64,000 nt of DNA, taken from contig NZ_PJZF01000006.1 of NCBI RefSeq assembly GCF_002858675.1, forward strand, positions 124,001-188,000. Direction: 5' to 3'. Below, one piece after another: positions 18,394 through 26,940 of the stretch. The DNA is from Chimaeribacter californicus. Lineage in GTDB: Bacteria; Pseudomonadota; Gammaproteobacteria; Enterobacterales; Enterobacteriaceae. A program made the translations under genes and the position numbers. Positions within the stretch are counted from its first letter, which is position 1; every line of letters begins with the position of its first letter. A model generated the notes under the pieces. That model made no database searches. It was not told the DNA's origin and saw only the letters and a list, made by a program, of their open reading frames with translations.

Positions 18394-19474
18394 CGCGTTG
18401 CCCCTGTTTTTTCCGGCGCAGCAGCCCGATCACGCCCTGCGGCAGGCAGAGCGTCACCAGGATAAACATCCCGCCGAGGAAGAATTGCCAGTATTCCGGC
18501 ATCGCCACGGTGAACCAGCTCTTGGCACCGTTGACAATCCCGGCGCCCAGCAGCGGCCCCACCAGCGTGCCGCGCCCGCCGAGCGCCACCCAGATCGCCG
18601 CCTCAATCGAGTTCGTCGGGGACATCTCGCCGGGGTTGATGATGCCGACCTGCGGCACATAGAGCGCCCCGGCCAGCCCGCACAGCACGGCGGAGAGCGT
18701 CCAGACAAACAGCTTGAAGCCGCGCGGGTCATAGCCGCAGAAGGTCAGGCGGTTTTCAGCGTCACGCACGGCAGTCAGCACCCGGCCGAATTTGCTTTTC
18801 GCCAGCGCAAAGCCCAGCACCAGGCTGGCGGCCAGCAGCAGCACCGTCGCCACAAACAGCCCGATGCGGGTAGCCGTGGCGGTGATCGGGAAGCCGAGCA
18901 GGGTGGTGAAGCCGGTAAAGCCGTTATTGCCGCCGAAGCCGGTCTCATTACGGAAAAACAGCAGCATCCCGGCGTAGGTCAGCGCCTGCGTCATGATCGA
19001 AAAGTAGACGCCTTTGATCTTCGAGCGGAAGGCAAAGAAGCCAAACACGAACGCCAGCACCCCCGGCACCAGCACAATCAGGCAGAGCGCCCAGGCGAAA
19101 TATTGCGTACCGGCCCAGAACCATGGCAGCTCCGACCACGACAGGAAAGACATAAACGCCGGCAGGCCGTCGCCCGCCGCCTGCCGCATCAGGTACATGC
19201 CCATCGCGTAACCGCCGAGGGCAAAAAACAGCCCATGCCCCAGCGACAGCAGCCCGGCATAGCCCCAGACCAGATCCAGCGCGATCGCGACGATCGCATA
19301 ACAGAGGATCTTGCCGATCAACGTCAGGGTGTAGGTGGAGATCGAAAGCGGGTGCGCCGCCGGCAGCAGCGCCAGAAACGGCAACACCAGCAACACCAGC
19401 AGCGCCAGGGTGCCGAGGCTCAGGGTCAGGCGCGGCGCTTTCTGCACGCCGGTTAAGGTCAGTGGTTGTGTCAT
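18383..19474 (-). CDS. urtC: urea ABC transporter permease UrtC
   Basis: UrtC is the LivM-like permease subunit, 363 aa with about nine hydrophobic segments. It carries LDLVWGYAGLLSLGHGLFFALGGYAMGMYLM and ESNIEA-type motif residues near TNSIEAAIWVALGGRGTLVG. It is translationally coupled to urtB, whose stop overlaps its start. The long antisense frame over this gene is a shadow. Confidence 0.94.
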   Translation of the reverse strand: MTQPLTLTGVQKAPRLTLSLGTLALLVLLVLPFLALLPAAHPLSISTYTLTLIGKILCYAIVAIALDLVWGYAGLLSLGHGLFFALGGYAMGMYLMRQAAGDGLPAFMSFLSWSELPWFWAGTQYFAWALCLIVLVPGVLAFVFGFFAFRSKIKGVYFSIMTQALTYAGMLLFFRNETGFGGNNGFTGFTTLLGFPITATATRIGLFVATVLLLAASLVLGFALAKSKFGRVLTAVRDAENRLTFCGYDPRGFKLFVWTLSAVLCGLAGALYVPQVGIINPGEMSPTNSIEAAIWVALGGRGTLVGPLLGAGIVNGAKSWFTVAMPEYWQFFLGGMFILVTLCLPQGVIGLLRRKKQGQRDDH

Positions 19475-21048
19475 CAGTCAGTCACCCGGCCCTTGAAGGC
19501 GAACAGCCCCTGCGGACGTTTTTGGATAAACAGGATAATCAGCGCCAGAATCAGGATCTTGCCCAGCACTGCGCCCATCTGCGGCTCGAGGATTTTATTG
19601 ACGATCCCCAGCCCAAACGCTGCCACCACGCTGCCCGCCAGCTGGCCGACGCCGCCCAGCACCACCACCAGGAATGAATCGATGATGTAGCCCTGGCCCA
19701 GTTCCGGGCCGACGTTGCCAAGCTGCGACAGCGCCACGCCGCCCAGCCCGGCGATGCCGGAGCCGAGGCCGAAAGCCAGCATGTCGATGCGGCCGGTCGG
19801 CACGCCGCAGCAGGCGGCCATGGCCCGGTTCTGGGTCACGGCGCGCACATTCAGCCCAAGGCGGGTTTTATTCAGCAGCAGCCAGGTCAGCGCCAGCACC
19901 AGCAGCACGAACACAATCACCGCGATGCGGTTCCACGGCAGCACCAGGTTCGGCAACAGCTGGATGCCGCCGGAGAGCCACGCCGGGTTGGCAACTTCGA
20001 CATTCTGCGCGCCGAACAGCATCCGCACCCCCTGAATCAGCATCAGGCTGATGCCCCAGGTCGCCAGCAGCGTCTCCAGCGGGCGGCCATAGAGATGGCG
20101 GATCACCGTGCGCTCCAGCGCCATGCCGATCCCGGCGGTGATAAAGAACGCCACCGGCAGCGCCGCCAGCGGGTAGAGCGCCAGCCAGCCGGGCGCGTAG
20201 TGCTGGAACAGCGACTGCACCAGCCAGGTGGCATACGCGCCGAGCATCAGCATTTCGCCGTGCGCCATGTTGATCACGCCCAGCAGCCCGTAGGTGATCG
20301 CCAGCCCGAGCGCCGCCAGCAGCAGAATCGAACCGAGCGACAGCCCGGTAAACGCCTGCCCGAGCAGGTCACCGATCAGCAGCCGGTGGTGGATCTGCGC
20401 CAGGCTCTCCCCGGCGGCGCGGCGCACGGCGGCATCGGGTTCGGTGCGGGCGTCGGTCAGCGGTTGCAGCCGCGCCTGGGTGTCCGGGTCGGCCGCGTCA
20501 CCGAGCAGGTGTACCGCCGCCAGCCGCACCTGCGGGTCGGCATCGGCCAGTTGCAGGTTGGCCATCGCCAGCGCCAGCGCCGCATGGACGCCCGGGTCTT
20601 TTTCCTGCGCCAGCCGCGCCGTGAGCAGCGGCAACTGGTCAGGTTGTGCCTCCCGTTGCAGCGAGGTGGCCGCCTGCAACCGGGTGGCGGTATCGGTGCT
20701 GACCAGCCGGTGCGCCGCCAGCGCATTGGCGATCAGATTCCGCAGACGGTTGTTCAGCCAGACTTTTTTGGTGTCGCCCACCGGCGCGGCGTTGCCTTCC
20801 AGCGGCGTTAACGTCTCGCCCTGGCGGGTGAAGGCGTGTTTTGCCTGGTCAACCACCACGTTTTCCTGCTTCAGCGCCTGCAACAGCGGCAGCCGCGCCG
20901 GTTGGGGATCGGCGGCCCACGCCTGTAACAATGTCGCCTGCTGGCTGCGGTTGGCGGCGGCGAACTCATCCGCCGGCCCGGCCTGCGCCAGCCACGGCAG
21001 GCAGCCGAGCGTTGCTATCAGCAGGCGCATAATGAAAGGGAGTCGCAT
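19474..21048 (-). CDS. urtB: urea ABC transporter permease UrtB
   Basis: UrtB is the LivH-like permease of the urea importer. The 524-aa protein is long because, as in other UrtB proteins, it has an N-terminal signal peptide (LLIATLGCLPWLAQA) and a periplasmic region of about 190 residues with HEAT-like helices, before the membrane domain from about 225 onward (LSLGSILLLAALGLAITYGLLG, INMAHGEMLMLGAY). The C-terminus ends FIQKRPQGLFAFKGR. It lies 43 bases after urtA on the same strand. Confidence 0.94.
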   Translation of the reverse strand: MRLPFIMRLLIATLGCLPWLAQAGPADEFAAANRSQQATLLQAWAADPQPARLPLLQALKQENVVVDQAKHAFTRQGETLTPLEGNAAPVGDTKKVWLNNRLRNLIANALAAHRLVSTDTATRLQAATSLQREAQPDQLPLLTARLAQEKDPGVHAALALAMANLQLADADPQVRLAAVHLLGDAADPDTQARLQPLTDARTEPDAAVRRAAGESLAQIHHRLLIGDLLGQAFTGLSLGSILLLAALGLAITYGLLGVINMAHGEMLMLGAYATWLVQSLFQHYAPGWLALYPLAALPVAFFITAGIGMALERTVIRHLYGRPLETLLATWGISLMLIQGVRMLFGAQNVEVANPAWLSGGIQLLPNLVLPWNRIAVIVFVLLVLALTWLLLNKTRLGLNVRAVTQNRAMAACCGVPTGRIDMLAFGLGSGIAGLGGVALSQLGNVGPELGQGYIIDSFLVVVLGGVGQLAGSVVAAFGLGIVNKILEPQMGAVLGKILILALIILFIQKRPQGLFAFKGRVTD

Positions 21049-21091
21049 CGGAGATCTCCTGTGCGGGCCGGGCGAACCCGGCCCCGGTCGG

Positions 21092-22363
21092 TTACTGGCC
21101 GCTGGTTTTCACCGGCGTGTCCGGTTTTTTGTCATTGCCGGGAATGTACGGGCTCCACGGCTGGGCGCGGATCGGCTTATCGGTCTGCCACACCACGTTG
21201 AACTGGCCGCCCGGCTCAATCTCGCCAATCATCACCGGTTTGTGCAGGTGGTGGTTGGTCTGGTCCATGGTCAGGGTGAAACCGGACGGCGCGGCGAAGG
21301 TCTGTCCGGCCATGGCGTCACGCACTTTGTTGACGTCAGTGGTGCCCGCTTTCTCCACCGCCTGCGCCCACATATGGATGCCGACATAGGTCGCTTCCAT
21401 CGGGTCGTTGGTGACGGCTGAGGCGGCGTTCGGCAGGTTGTGCGCTTTGGCGTAGGCTTTCCATTCGGTGACAAACGCCTTGTTGGTCGGGTTGTCCACC
21501 GACTGGAAATAGTTCCAGGCCGCCAGATCGCCCACCAGCGGTTTGGTGTCGATGCCGCGCAACTCCTCTTCCCCCACCGAGAAGGCCACCACCGGCACAT
21601 CGGTGGCTTTCACGCCCTGATTCGCCAGCTCTTTATAGAACGGCACGTTGGAGTCGCCGTTGATGGTGGAGACCACCGCGGTTTTGCCGCCGGCGGCGAA
21701 TTTTTTGATGTTGGTGACGATGGTCTGGTAATCGCTGTAACCGAACGGCGTGTAGACCTCTTCGATGTCTTTGTCCTGTACGCCTTTGGAATGCAGGAAC
21801 GCCCGCAGGATTTTGTTGGTGGTGCGCGGGTAGACGTAATCGGTGCCGAGCAGGAAGAAGCGTTTGGCTTCGCCGCCGTCTTCACTCATCAGGTACTCCA
21901 CTGCCGGGATCGCCTGCTGGTTCGGCGCGGCACCGGTGTAGAAGACGTTCGGCGACATCTCTTCGCCCTCATACTGCACCGGGTAGAACAGCAGGCCGTT
22001 CAGCTCCTCAAACACCGGCAGCACCGACTTGCGTGACACCGACGTCCAGCAGCCGAACACCACGGCGGCCTTGTCCTGCGTCAGCAGCTGGCGCGCCTTT
22101 TCGGCAAACAGCGGCCAGTTGGAGGCCGGGTCGACCACCACCGGCTCGAGCTTTTTGCCGAGCACGCCGCCTTTGGCGTTGATGTCATCGATGGTCATCA
22201 GCGCCACATCCTTGAGCGGCGTTTCAGAGATCGCCATGGTGCCGGAGAGCGAGTGCATGATGCCGACTTTGATGGTGTCGGCGGCCTGGGCGCCGAACGC
22301 CAGGCCAAAGCTGACCATGGTGGCGGAGAGGGCAAAAGCGTTGATAAAGCGGCGAGGTTGCAT
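21092..22363 (-). CDS. urtA: urea ABC transporter substrate-binding protein UrtA
   Basis: UrtA is the periplasmic urea-binding protein, 423 aa. It has a signal peptide (ALSATMVSFGLAFGAQA) then the UrtA start DTIKVGIMHSLSGTMAISET and the diagnostic segments VFGCWTSVSRKSVLPVFEE, LLFYPVQYEGEE and NHHLHKPVMIGEI. I start at ATG 22363, which has AGGAG 8 bases upstream; a GTG three codons earlier overlaps that site. A GC-rich region of about 150 bases with a CTGCCGCGGCAG palindrome (around 22421-22432) separates it from the gntR gene, so urtA may also have its own promoter. Confidence 0.95.
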   Translation of the reverse strand: MQPRRFINAFALSATMVSFGLAFGAQAADTIKVGIMHSLSGTMAISETPLKDVALMTIDDINAKGGVLGKKLEPVVVDPASNWPLFAEKARQLLTQDKAAVVFGCWTSVSRKSVLPVFEELNGLLFYPVQYEGEEMSPNVFYTGAAPNQQAIPAVEYLMSEDGGEAKRFFLLGTDYVYPRTTNKILRAFLHSKGVQDKDIEEVYTPFGYSDYQTIVTNIKKFAAGGKTAVVSTINGDSNVPFYKELANQGVKATDVPVVAFSVGEEELRGIDTKPLVGDLAAWNYFQSVDNPTNKAFVTEWKAYAKAHNLPNAASAVTNDPMEATYVGIHMWAQAVEKAGTTDVNKVRDAMAGQTFAAPSGFTLTMDQTNHHLHKPVMIGEIEPGGQFNVVWQTDKPIRAQPWSPYIPGNDKKPDTPVKTSGQ

Positions 22364-22516
22364 AAAACGCACTCCTGATGAAAAGTGAAGGTAAAGGCGC
22401 GCGGAAACCCGGCGACGCCCTGCCTGCCGCGGCAGGCGGTGCTGTTCCCGTTCCGCGCGGGTGGCGCGGGTGACGGTGTTGTTTTCCCGCTGACTGCGCG
22501 GGTGACTGTTTTTGCG

Positions 22517-23257
22517 TTAACCGTGTGGGGCGGGGCGCGCCCCGTCATCCTCCCCAGCACCCGGGGGTGCCGTGCGCGCCTCATGCAGCCGGTGCAGCGT
22601 GATTTTGCGCACTTCCGCCTTGCTGACGGCGATATGGTCATGCAGCAGGCGCTGCGCCTCGCCGGTACGGCGCTGCATAATGGCGTGCAGCACCGCGGCA
22701 TGCTCGCGGTAGGTGGCGCTGACGCGCGCGCCCTGGGTGAAGTCGAGCCGCCGGATGATGCGGATCTTCTCGGTCAGGTCACGGTGGATACGCGCCATTT
22801 CCCCGTTGCCCACCGCCTCCACCAGCGCCATGTGGAACGCCTCGTCAAAGCGCGATACCTCAACGCCGTCCGGCAGCGGCGGCTGGTCGATCCAGAAATC
22901 CACCACCGGCAGCAGCAGCGCGGGCAGCGCCTCACCGTGGCGGGCGCAGAGCCGCTTCACCGCTTCCAGTTCCAGCACAATCCGCAGGTCATACAGCTGT
23001 TCGAAATAGGCGAAATCGAACGGTTTCACCTGCCAGCCGCTGCGGAAATGCACCTCGACATAGCCCTCACGCTCCAGCCAGAACAGCGCCTGCCGCACCG
23101 GCGTGCGGCTGACCGCCATCCGCCCGGCGATTTCGCTCTCGCTGAAGCGGTCGCCGGGCAGCAGGCGGAAGTCAAAAATGTCCTGTTTCAGTTGCTGGTA
23201 AATCCGTTCTGCCAGCCCTTCCGGGCGGGCTTTGGTGTGGTGTCCGGCAAGTTGCAT
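22517..23257 (-). CDS. GntR-family transcriptional regulator (FCD type) of the urea locus
   Basis: The 246-aa protein has an N-terminal winged helix-turn-helix (about 14-80, with AERIYQQLKQDIF and SESEIAGRMAVSRTPVRQAL) and a C-terminal FCD ligand domain with the metal-binding type residues in DEAFHMALVEA and REHAAVL. It sits between the urea carboxylase and urtA genes on the same strand, so it probably responds to urea or a metabolite and controls one or both. The ligand is not known from sequence. Confidence 0.88.
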   Translation of the reverse strand: MQLAGHHTKARPEGLAERIYQQLKQDIFDFRLLPGDRFSESEIAGRMAVSRTPVRQALFWLEREGYVEVHFRSGWQVKPFDFAYFEQLYDLRIVLELEAVKRLCARHGEALPALLLPVVDFWIDQPPLPDGVEVSRFDEAFHMALVEAVGNGEMARIHRDLTEKIRIIRRLDFTQGARVSATYREHAAVLHAIMQRRTGEAQRLLHDHIAVSKAEVRKITLHRLHEARTAPPGAGEDDGARPAPHG

Positions 23258-23296
23258 AGGCGTCCTTAAGGGGCCGGTTTGCCCGGCCCGTCTCCG

Positions 23297-26200
23297 TTAT
23301 GAGGCGGCAGTATCAAGCCACAGCAGTGCATCGCCGGGGCCGACCGGGCGGCCGGGGCGGCAGCGGATCTGCGTTACCGTCCCGGCGCAGGGCGCATACA
23401 CCGACAGCTCCATTTTCATCGCCTCGACCACGATCAGCGGCTGCCCCTGGGTGACCACGTCGCCCGGCTGCACCAGGATTTTCCAGACGTTGCCGTTGAG
23501 ATCGGCGCTGACCAGTTGCCCTTCGCCTTCGCTCTCCTCCAGCGGCTGCGGGCGGTTGGCCGCCTCCGCCACGGCGGCGCTCTCTTCGGCCTGCCAGTGC
23601 GCCACCTCCGTGGTGAACGCAGCCTGCTGACGGGCGCGGAACGCGTTGATATCGTCGGCGTTCTCCGTTAAAAAGCGGGTGTACTCCGCGAAATCGAACT
23701 CGCCCGGTTCAATCTTCACCTTGGCGCGCCCTTCGCGGAACGCCTCGCGGAAGACGTCCAGCTCCGCTTCGCTGACCGGGTAGAAGCGCACCTGATCGAA
23801 GAAGTGCAGCAGCCAGGGTTCGCCGGGGGCGAATTGCGGATTTTTGAGGAATTTGTTCCAGATCGGCAGCGTGCGCCCTACCAGCTGGTAGCCGCCCGGC
23901 GAATCCATGCCGTAGATGCACATGTACATCCCGCCGATGCCCACGGTGCCTTCGGCGGTGTAGGTGCGCGCCGGGTTGTATTTGGAGCTGAACAGCCGGT
24001 GGCGCGGGTCGAGCGGCACGGCACAGGGCGCGCCGAGGTAGACGTCGCCCAGCCCGAGGATCAGGTAACTGGCGCTGAAAATGATGTCACGCACCGCCTC
24101 GCGGCTCGCCAGCCCGTTGATGCGCTGGATGAAATCGACGTTGTTCGGCAGCCAGGGGGCCTGGTCGCGCACCGTTTCGCGGTATCGTTCCACCGCGCCC
24201 AGCGTGGCGGAATCTTCAAATGCCATCGGCAAATGCACGATGCGCGTCGGCACTTTCAGCGTGCTGACGTCGCCCAACTGGTTTTCCAGCGTCAGCAGCA
24301 GTTGCAGCAGCGCCGACTGGCTGAGGGTACGGCTGTCATAGCGGATTTGCAGCGAGCGCACGCCGGGGGCGAGTTCGGCAATGCCCGCCACCGCCGCCTC
24401 GCGGATCGCCTGCATCAGCAGGTAAAGCCGCAGCCGCAGCGCCAGATCGAGCACGTTGTCGCCATATTCCAGCAAAATGTAGCTGTCACCCGCCTGCCGG
24501 TAGACCACCGCCGGGCGCTCCACCGTGGCGGGCAGGGTAGCCAGAATCGCCGCCGATGGCGTGCTCTCCGGCAGCAGCGACGGTGCCGGCAGCGCCAGCG
24601 CCTCTACCGGGCTGAGGGTGGCGAGGGTGCCCGCCTGCGCCTGTTCCAGCGCCAGCGCCTGCTCGATGCTGATCGGGTGGAAGCGCAGGCGGTCGCCCGG
24701 TTTCACCTGCCCGACTTTCCATAGCTCGGCTTTAGCGATGGTCACCGGGCAGACGAAACCGCCGAGGCTTGGCCCGTCGCGGGTGAGGATCACCGGGAAA
24801 TCGCCGGTAAAGTTGATCGCGCCGATGGCGTATTCGCAGTCATGCACGTTGGAGGGGTGCAGCCCCGCCTCGCCGCCGTCCTGCCGCGCCCAGGCCGGTT
24901 TCGGCCCGGTGAGGCGCACGCCCAGCCGGTTGGAGTTGTAATGCACCTGCCATTCCGCCGCGAAAAATTCCGCTATCGATTCCGGGGTGAAGAAATCCGG
25001 CGCGCCGTGCGGCCCGTACAACACGCCGATGTGCCACAGGTTGCCGTAGTGCGGCAGCAGCGCGGCATCGGCGGCCTGCGGCGCGTCAGTCGGCGCGGGG
25101 GTGGTGCAGGCGGGCAGGTGCGGCTGGGAGATAGGCAGCAGGTCCGCCACCCGCAGCGTGCGCCCGGCGTGGCCGCCAAACGCACCCAGGGCAAAGGTCG
25201 AACGGCTGCCGAGATAGACCGGCACATCCAGCCCGTTGCGCACCGCCAGATAGGTGCGGCAGCCATGGCGCGCACGGCCGAGCGTCAGCGTCTGCCCGGC
25301 ACTGACGGCCACCGGCTCGGCGTAGCGTACCGGCGAGCCGTCAAGATCTGCCGGGCAATCGGCCCCGGTCAGGGCGATCAGGGCATCGGCATGGAAGCGC
25401 AGCGTCGGCCCCTGAAGCGTGAACTCCAGCCCGGCGGCGTCCGGGTGGTTGCCGACAATCCGGTTTGCCAGCCGGAAAGCGAAATCATCCATCGGCCCGG
25501 ACGGCGGCACGCCGATATCCCAATAGCCCAACCGGCCGGGGAAATCCTGCACGCTGCTGTAGGTGCCGGGTTGCAGCACTTCAATCGCCTGCGGGCGGTA
25601 GGTGAAGCTGTCGAGCATGCGCGTCCAGACCTCGCCGTGGCGGAAGGCGTCGGTGGCAACGATCTGGCGCAGGTAATCGAGGTTGGTGGCGATGCCGTGC
25701 AGCCGGGTGGCGTTGAGCGCCGCCACCAGTTTCTCCAGCGCCTGCGTGCGGTTCTCGCCATACACAATCAGTTTGGCGATCATCGGGTCGTAGAATGCCG
25801 ACACGTCGCTGCCGGTCGAGACCCAGCCATCCACCCGCACGCCCTCCGGGAAGTGCACATCGGTCAGCACGCCGGGGCTGGGCTGGAAATTGCGCAGCGG
25901 ATCTTCTGCGTATAACCGCACCTCTATCGCCGCGCCGTGCGGCGCGCGCGCCAGATGCAGCCAGTCCGGCGTGTCACCCGCGGCCACCTGCAACATGCAG
26001 TCGATCAGGTCGAGGCCGGTGACCAGCTCCGTGACCGGGTGCTCGACCTGAAGCCGGGTGTTCACTTCCAGGAAATAGAATGCCTCCTGCGCCGCGTCAT
26101 AAATGAACTCCACCGTTCCGGCGCTGCGGTAGTTCACCGACTCGCCCAGCGCCACGGCCGCCCGGAGCAGCGCGGTACGGGTCGCTTCCGGCAGGTGCGG

Positions 26201-26929
26201 CGCGGGCGTCTCCTCAATCACCTTCTGGTTGCGGCGCTGCAGTGAGCAGTCACGTTCACCCAGCGCCACCACGCGGCCCTGACCATCGCCAAAGATCTGC
26301 ACCTCGACGTGGCGCGCCCGGTCGATAAACCGCTCCAGGAATACGCCGTCATCGCGGAAGAACTGCCCGCCGAGCCGCCGCACACTTTCCCAGGCATCCC
26401 GCAGCGCGTCCGCGTTGTCACAGCGCGTTAAGCCAATGCCGCCGCCGCCCGCCGTGCTTTTCAGCATCACCGGGTAGCCAATCTGTTCTGCCGCTGCCAG
26501 CGCCGCGTCAAGATCCGCCAGCAAACCGGTGCCGGGCGTCATCGGCACCCCGGCGGCGGCGGCCAGCTCCCGCGCGCGGTGCTTCAGGCCGAATTCACGG
26601 ATCTGCTGCGCCGTCGGGCCGATAAAGGCCAGCCCGGCCGCCTCGCAGGCGTCGGCAAATTCCGCGCTCTCGGATAAAAACCCGTAACCGGGAAAAATCG
26701 CCTGCGCGCCGCTCTGTTTTGCGGCCGTGAGGATTTTGCCGATGTCGAGATAAGTGTCGGCGGGTTTCTCACCGCCCAGCGCAATGGCGATCTCTGCCTC
26801 ACTGACGTGCGGCGCATTGCGATCCGGCCCGGCATACACCGCCACGCTGGTGATGCCGCGTTTTTTCAGGGTGCGGATGGCCCGGCAGGCGATTTCGCCG
26901 CGGTTAGCAATCAAAACAGTGGTGAACAT
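23297..26929 (-). CDS. uca: urea carboxylase
   Basis: Urea carboxylase uses ATP, bicarbonate and biotin to turn urea into allophanate. The 1210-aa protein has domains in order: biotin carboxylase with ATP-grasp (about 1-450; FIGPTAQQIREFGLKHRARE, KSTAGGGGIGLTRC, FLEVNTRLQVEHPVTE), carboxyltransferase CT-C/CT-D (AHS2 and AHS1, about 465-1050; SSVQDFPGRLGYWDIGVPPS, GPMDDFAFRLANRIVGN, GFVCPVTIAKAELW), and a C-terminal biotinyl domain with VEAMKMELS, biotin-Lys near 1172. It starts 11 bases after the allophanate hydrolase stop. The amidolyase activity is split between two genes rather than fused as in yeast Dur1,2. Confidence 0.96.
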   Translation of the reverse strand: MFTTVLIANRGEIACRAIRTLKKRGITSVAVYAGPDRNAPHVSEAEIAIALGGEKPADTYLDIGKILTAAKQSGAQAIFPGYGFLSESAEFADACEAAGLAFIGPTAQQIREFGLKHRARELAAAAGVPMTPGTGLLADLDAALAAAEQIGYPVMLKSTAGGGGIGLTRCDNADALRDAWESVRRLGGQFFRDDGVFLERFIDRARHVEVQIFGDGQGRVVALGERDCSLQRRNQKVIEETPAPHLPEATRTALLRAAVALGESVNYRSAGTVEFIYDAAQEAFYFLEVNTRLQVEHPVTELVTGLDLIDCMLQVAAGDTPDWLHLARAPHGAAIEVRLYAEDPLRNFQPSPGVLTDVHFPEGVRVDGWVSTGSDVSAFYDPMIAKLIVYGENRTQALEKLVAALNATRLHGIATNLDYLRQIVATDAFRHGEVWTRMLDSFTYRPQAIEVLQPGTYSSVQDFPGRLGYWDIGVPPSGPMDDFAFRLANRIVGNHPDAAGLEFTLQGPTLRFHADALIALTGADCPADLDGSPVRYAEPVAVSAGQTLTLGRARHGCRTYLAVRNGLDVPVYLGSRSTFALGAFGGHAGRTLRVADLLPISQPHLPACTTPAPTDAPQAADAALLPHYGNLWHIGVLYGPHGAPDFFTPESIAEFFAAEWQVHYNSNRLGVRLTGPKPAWARQDGGEAGLHPSNVHDCEYAIGAINFTGDFPVILTRDGPSLGGFVCPVTIAKAELWKVGQVKPGDRLRFHPISIEQALALEQAQAGTLATLSPVEALALPAPSLLPESTPSAAILATLPATVERPAVVYRQAGDSYILLEYGDNVLDLALRLRLYLLMQAIREAAVAGIAELAPGVRSLQIRYDSRTLSQSALLQLLLTLENQLGDVSTLKVPTRIVHLPMAFEDSATLGAVERYRETVRDQAPWLPNNVDFIQRINGLASREAVRDIIFSASYLILGLGDVYLGAPCAVPLDPRHRLFSSKYNPARTYTAEGTVGIGGMYMCIYGMDSPGGYQLVGRTLPIWNKFLKNPQFAPGEPWLLHFFDQVRFYPVSEAELDVFREAFREGRAKVKIEPGEFDFAEYTRFLTENADDINAFRARQQAAFTTEVAHWQAEESAAVAEAANRPQPLEESEGEGQLVSADLNGNVWKILVQPGDVVTQGQPLIVVEAMKMELSVYAPCAGTVTQIRCRPGRPVGPGDALLWLDTAAS

Positions 26930-26940
26930 GGCGCAGTTCC

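Noticed and set aside
18152-19456. 434-codon plus-strand frame over urtD/urtC
   Set aside because: It is antisense to conserved urt genes; the translation is Gln/Arg/His repeats typical of shadows.
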